A stretch of 33,402 nt of DNA from positions 1-33,402 of the forward strand of contig CAKTYF010000009.1 in NCBI GenBank assembly GCA_934631995.1. The letters are read 5' to 3'. Shown here piece after piece: positions 7,622 through 14,292 of the stretch (position 1 is its first letter; each line of letters opens with the position of its first letter). The notes beneath the pieces were generated by a model. It saw only the letters and a program-made list of their open reading frames with translations. It was not told the origin of the DNA and made no database searches. A program made the position numbers and the translations under genes. The stretch comes from an uncultured Eggerthellaceae bacterium. Lineage in GTDB: Bacteria; Actinomycetota; Coriobacteriia; Coriobacteriales; Eggerthellaceae.

Positions 7622-8551
7622 CTATTCTTTCGGGGTCGCCTGGTCGCTCTGCCCCTTTGCCTGCTTGCGGCGCTTGTGCACAATAACGCCCGCGATAAGA
7701 GCAATAACAGCAATAGCCAACGCGCCTATCAGCACATACAGCACAACAGGCGTCTGACCATCCGCTGCCTTTCCGTCTTTCGAGGCATTAACAGAAGCCT
7801 TGTCGCCCGATGCCGAAGCTGAGCCCGACGCCAGCTCGCCATTGCGGGTGGCCTCGTACTCGGCTTTTTCCTCATCCGTCATTTCGTCGGAGGTATCAAC
7901 ACCTTCCAACGTAGAGGGATCGGCTTCGGGAGCTTCCACACCCGCCGTTGTTCCAACCGATTCGCCCGTGGACGGCTCGACAGGAGCCGCAGCATCCGAT
8001 GCGGTGGAGACAGTAATCACTGCATCGTTGCAAGTGCAGGCGTAGCTTCCCATACCCGTGGAATTAGAGATGTTCACGCGGCGAATCTCCATAAAGGTTG
8101 AGCCCTGTTCACGCGCCACAAACGTAATATTCATCAACGGCGTACCGTTATCCCAGGTCACACCCTTAAGCGTGGGGGACTTGAAGTTCAACACGGCATC
8201 GGTCCAGCCATCGCCAGCATCTTTCGTGTAAACATCAATGCTGTTATTCGTGTCCAACGACGCCACGTCAAGCATGCCAGTGTTGTAGCGCACCGTAGCC
8301 GACATAGCGTACATGGTGTACTGGCTGCTTCCGTTATTTTGTAGCTCCAGCGACACCGTAAACGTATCACCAGGGGCAACAGAGCTCGGAGCGTCTTCGC
8401 CCGCCACAACCGACATCGTATACGTGGGGGAATCGGCGTAAGCGCGCTGCGGAGCAATCGCCGCAGTTAGCCCTGCTAAGGCGGCAACAAGAACGCACAC
8501 GATGCACGCCTTTTTCATTACGTTTGTTACGGCAGAAATTGCATTATCCAT
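7622..8551 (-). CDS. Exported, membrane-anchored protein with a cohesin-like domain
   Basis: A 309-residue surface protein. The start at 8551 (MDNAISAV) has GGGAG five bases upstream; the frame stays open for 42 more codons without support. Residues 12-39 form a signal peptide ending AYA before DSP. Residues 42-190 read like a cohesin-type beta sandwich: SVAPGDTFTVSLELQNNG, MSATVRYNTGMLDVASL, then MNITFVAREQGSTFMEI. An acidic Ser/Thr/Glu linker (about 190-265) leads to one transmembrane helix (269-291) and a basic tail HKRRKQAKG. The topology (signal, extracellular domain, linker, C-terminal anchor) places the cohesin-like domain outside the cell. No dockerin partner is in the window; ligand unknown. 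Confidence 0.8.
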   Translation of the reverse strand: MDNAISAVTNVMKKACIVCVLVAALAGLTAAIAPQRAYADSPTYTMSVVAGEDAPSSVAPGDTFTVSLELQNNGSSQYTMYAMSATVRYNTGMLDVASLDTNNSIDVYTKDAGDGWTDAVLNFKSPTLKGVTWDNGTPLMNITFVAREQGSTFMEIRRVNISNSTGMGSYACTCNDAVITVSTASDAAAPVEPSTGESVGTTAGVEAPEADPSTLEGVDTSDEMTDEEKAEYEATRNGELASGSASASGDKASVNASKDGKAADGQTPVVLYVLIGALAIAVIALIAGVIVHKRRKQAKGQSDQATPKE

Positions 8552-8680
8552 GGGCACTCCCTTGAAAATCGGTCCGTCGCGTCTAGTAAATCCTGCGCAA
8601 AACTGCCCTGCGCGCGGGAAACGACGAATGCCAGCGATACAATAAGCAAGTCGTAATGCGAGCCAACATTTATTCAACCC

Positions 8681-8761
8681 GCAAACAGTAGCGCTATAGT
8701 AACGCTAATTGTTCTGTTTTAGGAAAAGAACAATCGCAAACGGATAAAAAGTGACGTTTGC
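8681..8761. promoter_or_regulatory. Three back-to-back inverted repeats in the divergent promoter region
   Basis: Between the divergent cohesin-like gene and nitroreductase gene, three inverted repeats abut each other: TAGCG/CGCTA (8689-8693 with 8703-8707), ATTGTTCT/AGAACAAT (8708-8715 with 8727-8734) and GCAAACG/CGTTTGC (8736-8742 with 8755-8761). An upstream GCAAAC (8681-8686) could pair with 8756-8761 instead, enclosing the first two hairpins. ATTGTTC recurs at 8766-8772. This could be a set of operators or a folded RNA leader of the nitroreductase mRNA. Confidence 0.4.
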
Positions 8762-8832
8762 CACAAATTGTTCAAAATTGCGTGCATCGCAAAGCGCTTG
8801 CTGTCACGCCATCACCATCTGAAAGGCACACT

Positions 8833-9528
8833 ATGAAACATTTTTTCGACCAGACAAACGACATACTTCATCTTATGGAAGCACGTCATTCTGTACGAAA
8901 CTACACACCCGAGGCAATCACAAAACCCCAGTTAGAGAAGTTGCAAGCATGCATTGATGCCTGCAACGAAGAAAGCGGTTTGAACATTTTCCTGGTAACG
9001 GACGAGCCGAAAGCATTCAGTAATTTTGCAGCCCGTTATGGACATTTCACCGGCGTGAGCAATTACCTTGTGCTAGCGGGGCCGGATTCAGCCGACTTGG
9101 AAGAAAAATGCGGGTATTACGGTGAAGAGCTTGTTCTGCTTGCGCAAGAAATGGGGCTGAACACCTGCTGGGTTGCTTTGACATTTTCTAAACGCGTGGT
9201 GCGCAAGATGATTCCCGAAGGTCAAAAGCTCTGCATTGTTATTTCGTTAGGAAAGGGCGAAACGCCTGGCAAATCACGCAAAACACGCTCCGCGGAAGAC
9301 CTTTCGAATATATCCGAATCATCACCCACGTGGTTCAAACGCGGCATGAAAGCGGCCTGCCTTGCACCAACCGCCATCAATCAACAAAGCTTCTACTTCA
9401 CGCTGGAAGACGACGGGGAAACCGTAAGCGCCGTGTCGAAAGGCGGGCCCTGCTCAACAATCGACCTGGGAATCGTCAAACATGATTTCGAGCTTGCCGC
9501 CGGTGCGGACAACTTCTCCTGGAAATAA
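8833..9528 (+). CDS. Nitroreductase-family oxidoreductase (TM1586-like)
   Basis: A 231-residue predicted FMN-dependent nitroreductase. The N-terminus MEARHSVRNYTPEAITKPQL is the classic nitroreductase opening, in which Arg, Ser and Arg contact FMN phosphate. The middle CGYYGEELVLLAQEMGLNTC matches the nitroreductase helix. The second half (SSPTWFKRGMKAACLAPTAI, NQQSFYFTL) repeats the N-terminal fold as in single-chain, TM1586-type nitroreductases. I start at ATG 8833 with GAAAGG six bases upstream; a longer frame from 8758 lacks a ribosome site and would run through the inverted repeats. Likely cytoplasmic; substrate unknown. Confidence 0.85.
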   Translation: MKHFFDQTNDILHLMEARHSVRNYTPEAITKPQLEKLQACIDACNEESGLNIFLVTDEPKAFSNFAARYGHFTGVSNYLVLAGPDSADLEEKCGYYGEELVLLAQEMGLNTCWVALTFSKRVVRKMIPEGQKLCIVISLGKGETPGKSRKTRSAEDLSNISESSPTWFKRGMKAACLAPTAINQQSFYFTLEDDGETVSAVSKGGPCSTIDLGIVKHDFELAAGADNFSWK

Positions 9529-9590
9529 AGTGCAGGGCGCAGGGCGCGCAAGCCGTGCGGTACGCAAAAGCGCTCAATGTCACACTGGAA

Positions 9591-9620
9591 GGTTCGCGCA
9601 AGTTCTGACCCGCGCGAACC
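9591..9620. repeat. Inverted repeat downstream of the nitroreductase gene
   Basis: GGTTCGCGC at 9591-9599 is complementary to 9612-9620 with a 12-base loop, 62 bases beyond the nitroreductase stop. There is no T-tract after it, so its role is uncertain. Confidence 0.45.
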
Positions 9621-9640
9621 ACGCAGGTCGCCTACGCAAA

Positions 9641-9671
9641 AGGGGCCTTTCGCAAATCGCGAGAGACCCCT
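9641..9671. terminator. Hairpin terminator between convergent genes
   Basis: A 13-position stem (AGGGGCCTTTCGC with GCGAGAGACCCCT, one mismatch and one G-U) around an AAATC loop. On the minus strand it is followed by TTTT, so it best fits the XpaC-like gene that ends 37 bases upstream at 9708; the nitroreductase may also use it. Confidence 0.65.
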
Positions 9672-9707
9672 ACCACTTCAAGCAATGCAATTAAACGGAA
9701 AACCCAG

Positions 9708-10247
9708 CTAAGAAAGCCCTTCACGCTTAAGCGACATCTTCATAGCTTCAATTTCCACATCCAAATCAAGCGCTTCATCTTTATACATGTTGTCATACAT
9801 CAAATCGAACGCATGCGCCATATCCTGCATATGTCCCTTGGTCTTCTGCAGAAGATCGTCGCCCTCAAGTGTGTTGCTGTTCTCAAGCGCCGAATACTTC
9901 TTCAACACAATATCAAGCGTGGGCACGTAATACGCAAAGAACTGATTGTTGCGACGAATCTCTTCAGGCTGGCTGCGCATGGCGTCAATAAGTTTTTGTG
10001 CCTTCTCGATAGCCTCCGTGGCATCGTTTCTGAGTTGCGCATCCCGCAATCCATGAAGTTGCAGGCGTGATTGACTCAGGCTGCGCTCCGCCTGACGCAG
10101 TTTGGTGTCTTGCTCGGATGTTATGCCACTCGTAAGCAAGCGCCGTCGCCTTTCAGCGTTCGACCCCGCACGACCCAGCGCAATAGCGCCAGCCGAAAGC
10201 CCCGCTACTGCGACAAGAGCCACAACCAAACTAAGAATCAGCCCCAT
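9708..10247 (-). CDS. XpaC-like (5-bromo-4-chloroindolyl phosphate hydrolysis family) protein
   Basis: A 179-residue protein with an N-terminal membrane helix (MGLILSLVVALVAVAGLSAG) and a helical cytoplasmic part. The segment RRNNQFFAYYVPTLDIVLKK, followed by YSALE, is typical of the XpaC family (PF10112), genes for which regularly sit beside telA, as here. I start at 10247, where GGAG precedes the ATG by five bases; the longer frame would begin inside a stable hairpin. The biochemical function of XpaC is not settled; association with TelA suggests a cell-envelope stress or toxic-compound resistance role. It follows telA on the same strand after 111 bases. Confidence 0.8.
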   Translation of the reverse strand: MGLILSLVVALVAVAGLSAGAIALGRAGSNAERRRRLLTSGITSEQDTKLRQAERSLSQSRLQLHGLRDAQLRNDATEAIEKAQKLIDAMRSQPEEIRRNNQFFAYYVPTLDIVLKKYSALENSNTLEGDDLLQKTKGHMQDMAHAFDLMYDNMYKDEALDLDVEIEAMKMSLKREGLS

Positions 10248-10290
10248 GAAAACTCCTGCTATTCGTTTTCCGTTCAATGCAATCATGGTA

Positions 10291-10324
10291 AAGAGCCGCC
10301 GCCAACACATCGGCCGCGGCTCTT
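10291..10324 (-). terminator. Intercistronic hairpin between telA-like and xpaC-like genes
   Basis: AAGAGCCGC at 10291-10299 pairs perfectly with 10316-10324, with further GCC/GGC pairing inside and an eight-base loop. On the minus strand it ends in TTT only. It likely acts as a partial terminator that lowers expression of the xpaC-like gene relative to the telA-like gene. Confidence 0.5.
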
Positions 10325-10358
10325 ATGCACATTTACTATTTACCCTTGTTATCAGGCA

Positions 10359-11531
10359 CTATGCCTTAATCTCAAGAAGCTTTGCGCGCAAATCGTCTTC
10401 GATCTGGCCCAAAGAAGATTCTGCATCGGCGCGCTTCTGACGGCCTTCCGCAGAGATACGCAGCACTTCTTCAAGCGTTTCGATGAGCTTCTGGTTCGTC
10501 TCCTGGATGGTTTCCACCTCAATAATGCTGCGCTCGGACTCTTCGGCAACGGCAATGGTACCCTGCTTCAGCGTTTCGGCGTTCTTCTTCAGAAGCTCGT
10601 TGGTCATATCGGAAACGGCGCGCGTTGCTTCCGTGGCCTGGCGCATGTCTTCCACGCCCAGCGCCAAAACCATCTGGTTCTTCCACAGCGGAATGGTGTT
10701 CACCAAAGTGGTCTGAATCTTTTCCACCATCACAATGTCACTGCTCTGAATCAAACGAATCTGCGGAGCCATCTGAATGCTAATGGCGCGCGTGAGTTCC
10801 AGGTCGAAGATCTTCTTCTCGAAGCGGTCGAGCAGACCCGCATAATCGTTGGCGCGCTGGGCGTCTTCCACGGCACCGGTGCGGTCAGCCTCGGCCTTTA
10901 GCTCAACCAGCTTGCCGGCACGCTCTTCCTCAAGGCGCTTCTTGCCAGCCAAAATGTAAATAGTGAGCTCTTTGTAGTAATCCAGGTTCGCATCATACAT
11001 GTGGTCGAGCAGCACGATATCCTTGCTCAGCTGATTCTGGTGCGCCTGAAGCTGGTTGCACACCTTGTCAACATTTGCCTCTGCCTTGGCGTAATTGGCC
11101 TTCATGCGCTCGATGGTCGCCGGAGCCTTCTTGAACAGACCGAAGAAACCGCCCTTTTCCTCGCCCTTGATGTCGAAGCCCTTGAGCTCGGTGACCAGCG
11201 TGGAAATCATGCCGCCCACTTCGCCCAGATCCTTGGTCTTGACGTTTTCAAGCGCGTGATCGGAGAAGTCCGCGATGTTCTTTTGGCTGCTTGAGCCGAA
11301 TTCGACAATAACGTTGCTATCAGTAAGGTCGATGTCGGCGGCGCGCTGATCAATGAGCGCCAGCTCTTCGGGAGTGAGCTTGATGTCCGCCAGCGATGTG
11401 CCATCGGTGGACTTGACCTGGATAAGCCCCTTGTCAGGCTGCCATTCGGTAATGGTGTTCTCTACTGCGGGCGCAGCGGGCGCATCTTGAACGACTTGTG
11501 CTTCAACTTCCATAGGATTTTCGGTTTCCAT
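10359..11531 (-). CDS. TelA-family (toxic anion resistance) protein
   Basis: A 390-residue soluble, mostly helical protein of the TelA family (PF05816), whose members are linked to tellurite and cell-wall antibiotic tolerance. Recognisable parts are VEKIQTTLVNTIPLWKNQMV, LALGVEDMRQATEATRAVSD and the coiled C-terminus (ETIQETNQKLIETLEEVLRI). The first 100 residues are less conserved and acidic. ATG at 11531 has AAGGAGG seven bases upstream. Together with the XpaC-like gene it forms the familiar telA-xpaC pair. Its promoter candidate is at 11603, with a possible short upstream frame overlapping the start. Confidence 0.9.
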   Translation of the reverse strand: METENPMEVEAQVVQDAPAAPAVENTITEWQPDKGLIQVKSTDGTSLADIKLTPEELALIDQRAADIDLTDSNVIVEFGSSSQKNIADFSDHALENVKTKDLGEVGGMISTLVTELKGFDIKGEEKGGFFGLFKKAPATIERMKANYAKAEANVDKVCNQLQAHQNQLSKDIVLLDHMYDANLDYYKELTIYILAGKKRLEEERAGKLVELKAEADRTGAVEDAQRANDYAGLLDRFEKKIFDLELTRAISIQMAPQIRLIQSSDIVMVEKIQTTLVNTIPLWKNQMVLALGVEDMRQATEATRAVSDMTNELLKKNAETLKQGTIAVAEESERSIIEVETIQETNQKLIETLEEVLRISAEGRQKRADAESSLGQIEDDLRAKLLEIKA

Positions 11532-11590
11532 AAAGCAGCCTCCTTGTTCGATGGGGGGTAGCGCACAGGCACCATACGCGCAGCGCGCAT
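11462..11590 (-). CDS. Possible upstream ORF overlapping the telA-like start
   Basis: A 42-codon frame (MRAARMVPVRYPPSNKEAAL...) starts at ATG 11590, seven bases after a GGAGG, and runs out of frame through the telA-like start at 11531. The GGAGG directly abuts a TATAAT box, so if that box is used the transcript would start about seven bases before this ATG. It could be a leader peptide that modulates telA translation, or chance; the composition is unremarkable. Confidence 0.2.
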   Translation of the reverse strand: MRAARMVPVRYPPSNKEAALWKPKILWKLKHKSFKMRPLRPQ

Positions 11591-11602
11591 TTTAATGCCT
11601 CC

Positions 11603-11608
11603 ATTATA
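11603..11608 (-). promoter_or_regulatory. Candidate -10 box for the telA-like gene
   Basis: A perfect TATAAT on the minus strand (11608-11603), 72 bases before the telA-like ATG. The best -35 candidates (GCTTCC or TGCTTC) are poor. The transcript would start near 11596. Confidence 0.45.
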
Positions 11609-11766
11609 CGCGTGAAAGACGCGCGGAAGCACCCGCGGAAACAAACATATAGGCAACATCTTGCCTCTTCGGCAGAACTGATGCCTCTTTTTGAGCGGAA
11701 AGCGAACGGAATGCGAACGGAGCTGCTTTATTCGTTAGTTTTTATTCGCTGAACTTTGTTGCTGGC

Positions 11767-12678
11767 TTATTCGTTGGAAAGCGCAACGCACAAAGCATCA
11801 AGCAACGTGACCGCATAATGCTGCGCAGCGCGCGCCTCACCTGCATCCTCCCATGCTTCACCGGGCACCTGAATGGCAATGCGGCGCGGCGAATCGCCCT
11901 TTACGGCGTTCAGCGCGTTCTCAATACGCAGAGCCAAGCTGCCCTCTTCATCGTCCATTTGAACCACAGGAACGGCTTTTTGCTGTGCAGGACGCTCTTC
12001 ACCAGGCAAAACAAGGTGCACGAAGCACATGTTCTGGTCGGGAGCCACCAACAGCGAATCGGCGCTTACCATGTGCGAATTCGGATTCGTTGCCAGTGCA
12101 AGGTTCGACATGCGGCTTGCCACGCTGCGGGTGAATTTCGAGGTGCCGAAAAGACACAGCATGTGTTCGCCCAGAACATCGGCCGCGCGAGAAAATCCCA
12201 GATGAGCACCGGGAACCGCAGCAGGCTTGCCTTCCCAGGAATGGCGCAGGTTGCGAATAGCGCGGAAGGTTTGCGCACCCGCAATGCCATCGCCGTACAG
12301 CGCCAAGTTCAGCTGGAACTTGCGCAGCGCGGCTTCGGTATACGCGCCGAAAATGCCATCGTCATTGCAAGCGAAGCCCAATGCGCCCAACGCACGCTGC
12401 AGTTGACGCACATCATTGCCATGGAAGAACGGCATGCGCAGATACAACGTGCGATCGCCCATGGAATACGATGCATCTACCAGGGCAGACCACGTTTTCT
12501 CATCGACCTCACCCGTTGCCGGCAAGCCGTGCGCAAGGCAAAACGAACTCACCGCAGCAGCGGTTTTCTCGCCATAGACGCCATCAACGTCGGCATCAGT
12601 CAGAAAACCAGCCAGCACCAAACGCTGCTGAACGTCCTCGACAGCTGCTCCTGTATGTTGCAAACGAACGGTTTCCAT
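11767..12678 (-). CDS. Peptidoglycan-binding protein with two PG_binding_1 repeats
   Basis: A 303-residue protein with two tandem peptidoglycan-binding repeats: residues 8-70 (VEDVQQRLVLAGFLTDADVD, GVYGEKTAAAVSSFCLAHGL, EVDEKTWSAL) and 80-145 (DVRQLQRALGALGFACNDDG, IFGAYTEAALRKFQ, GIAGAQTFRAI). Residues 160-303 form a domain I cannot assign; its position resembles that of the amidase domain in actinobacterial CwlM-type proteins, but I see no zinc-ligand pattern. No signal peptide is visible, which is odd for a wall-binding protein and again recalls CwlM, a cytoplasmic regulator. The start is four bases after the polyprenyl synthase stop, so the two are in one operon. Confidence 0.8.
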   Translation of the reverse strand: METVRLQHTGAAVEDVQQRLVLAGFLTDADVDGVYGEKTAAAVSSFCLAHGLPATGEVDEKTWSALVDASYSMGDRTLYLRMPFFHGNDVRQLQRALGALGFACNDDGIFGAYTEAALRKFQLNLALYGDGIAGAQTFRAIRNLRHSWEGKPAAVPGAHLGFSRAADVLGEHMLCLFGTSKFTRSVASRMSNLALATNPNSHMVSADSLLVAPDQNMCFVHLVLPGEERPAQQKAVPVVQMDDEEGSLALRIENALNAVKGDSPRRIAIQVPGEAWEDAGEARAAQHYAVTLLDALCVALSNE

Positions 12679-12682
12679 AACA

Positions 12683-13741
12683 TTAGTCCAAACGATTCAC
12701 AAACCAGTCGGCCATGGAAACAAGCAGATCACGAGCGGGGCTGGGATCAACTACGCCCAGAAGCCTATTCTTGGAAATGCTCGTCAGGTTCTGCGCATAA
12801 TTTCGCGCGTACTCAATACTGCCCGCTTCCTGCATGATGCCCACCGCTTCTGCAAGAACATCCGAGTCCTTCTCTTTGTTGGACAGGATCTCAACCAGGC
12901 GGGCGCGCTGCTGCTCGGTGCCGTGATGCAGCGCGTGCACCACAACCAACGTGCGCTTTCCTTCAGTGATGTCGCTGCGGAAGTCTTTCTTGGTGGACTC
13001 TTCTTCGCCGATAAGGTTCAGCAGGTCATCTTGAATCTGGAAGGCCAAGCCCGTGTCCAGGCCAAAGTTGCGCAGACCTTCAATTTGCGCCTCCGTGCCG
13101 CCGCCAACAATGGCGCCAACAGCCAGCGGAACCGCACCGCTGTAATGGGCGGTCTTGTGCGTTGCCATAATCAGATAATCTTCGGGCGTAATGTCATAGC
13201 GAGCGTCGCGCGCCCAACCAATATCCATTGCCTGGCCCTCAATAGTGCGGCGCGTCATTTCAATAAGCTCGGTCACAACACGCACTTTCACGGCATCGTC
13301 AAGCGCAGGATCATTGATTACCGTGCCGTTGACCAGGGAAAGTCCCAGATCGCCCATGTTCAAGGCAAGACCCAAGCCTTCGCTCAAATGCAGACACGGC
13401 TCGCCGCGACGCAACTCGGCCTCGTCGGCAATGTCGTCGTGGATCAACGCAGCGGTGTGGAAGTGCTCGATGGCCGCCGCGGAACTGATAGCCTTATTCA
13501 TGTCGCCACCAACAACCAGACAACCCGCCAAAGCAATAAGCGGACGATGACGCTTTCCGCCGTTCTTGCTGTACTTCATTAGCGGCCCGTACAGGTAACG
13601 GTCCATGTCGGGGTGATCGCCATGCGGAATGTAGCGATTCACCAAATCGCCAATGACACCCGCGTATTGATCAAGGTACTCCTGAAAATCGGCAGGAGGA
13701 TTATCGTTCAAAGAAATAAGATCGTTGATATCGGTGCTCAT
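12683..13741 (-). CDS. Polyprenyl diphosphate synthase
   Basis: A 352-residue trans-isoprenyl diphosphate synthase that extends allylic diphosphates with isopentenyl diphosphate, making precursors for menaquinone or other isoprenoids. Signature parts: GGKRHRPLIALAGC, the first aspartate-rich motif HDDIADEAELRRG, and the second, QIQDDLLNLIG (DDxxN rather than DDxxD), then KKDFRSDITEGKRTL. I start at ATG 13741 (MSTDINDLISL); the open frame extends 30 codons further without a ribosome site. Chain length of the product cannot be stated. Linked four bases upstream of the peptidoglycan-binding gene, suggesting an envelope-related operon. Confidence 0.92.
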   Translation of the reverse strand: MSTDINDLISLNDNPPADFQEYLDQYAGVIGDLVNRYIPHGDHPDMDRYLYGPLMKYSKNGGKRHRPLIALAGCLVVGGDMNKAISSAAAIEHFHTAALIHDDIADEAELRRGEPCLHLSEGLGLALNMGDLGLSLVNGTVINDPALDDAVKVRVVTELIEMTRRTIEGQAMDIGWARDARYDITPEDYLIMATHKTAHYSGAVPLAVGAIVGGGTEAQIEGLRNFGLDTGLAFQIQDDLLNLIGEEESTKKDFRSDITEGKRTLVVVHALHHGTEQQRARLVEILSNKEKDSDVLAEAVGIMQEAGSIEYARNYAQNLTSISKNRLLGVVDPSPARDLLVSMADWFVNRLD

Positions 13742-13820
13742 ATTATGCTCATCTCGAAAAAGTCGCGACCTACGAAGACTTCGTTGCGGGCAAAACAAAA
13801 AGACGAAGAGGAAGTGGGTT

Positions 13821-13854
13821 CCCATTTTCAAACCTGGTAGGAGCGGAGGGGCTC
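13821..13854. repeat. Second copy of the tRNA-Leu 3' end
   Basis: These 34 bases match 14011-14044 at 32 positions, exactly 190 bp away. The identical 25-base core covers the CCA end, the acceptor strand and part of the T-arm of tRNA-Leu (bases 13830-13854 equal 14020-14044). Beyond it the sequence is not tRNA-like. It may be an attachment-site scar of a lost integrative element or a tRNA remnant. Confidence 0.8.
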
Positions 13855-13913
13855 CGGCTTTGCCTTCGGCAAAGACCGACCCCTCCCTCGCAAGCTCGGT
13901 CGGGCGAATTCCT

Positions 13914-13937
13914 AAAAACGTGCCACCGGCACGTTTT
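13914..13937 (-). terminator. Rho-independent terminator downstream of tRNA-Leu
   Basis: A perfect 10-bp stem (AAAACGTGCC at 13915-13924 with 13928-13937) and a three-base loop, followed on the minus strand by TTTTT including the stem end. It lies about 90 bases past the tRNA 3' end and fits termination of its transcript. Confidence 0.8.
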
Positions 13938-14024
13938 CTTGACGGAATTCCACCTCATCGGTTCGAGCCCCCGAAGGAAAGCCCTTTCCAATGGTTCCGT
14001 TGTCTTCTTTCCAATTTTTAAACC

Positions 14025-14108
<84 letters not shown>

Positions 14109-14125
14109 ACTTATAGCCACAGGGC

Positions 14126-14153
14126 ATTTTATCAAATAAAGTGCGCTTGTCTC
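14126..14153 (-). promoter_or_regulatory. Promoter of tRNA-Leu
   Basis: On the minus strand GAGACA (14153-14148), a 16-base spacer and TAAAAT (14131-14126) make a good sigma-70-type promoter. The predicted transcript starts about 11 bases before the tRNA. Confidence 0.6.
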
Positions 14154-14222
14154 ACGCGTTTCTAGAATAGGGAGAAAAGAATGGATTTCGCCGCAGCGCG
14201 CACCATTGCAACGGACTCGTGT

Positions 14223-14230
14223 GCTATGCT
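14223..14230 (+). promoter_or_regulatory. Candidate extended -10 for the septum-initiator operon
   Basis: The sequence GTGCTATGCT holds a TATGCT -10 (14225-14230) preceded by a TG one base upstream, an extended -10 arrangement, 62 bases before the TTG start at 14293. A TTGCAA (14207-14212 region) is too close to act as a normal -35. Confidence 0.3.
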
Positions 14231-14292
14231 AGTAAGGCTCTTGCATTACACACACCAAAAACGAAGCAAAATGCAAAAAAGGAGCTTTTTCC

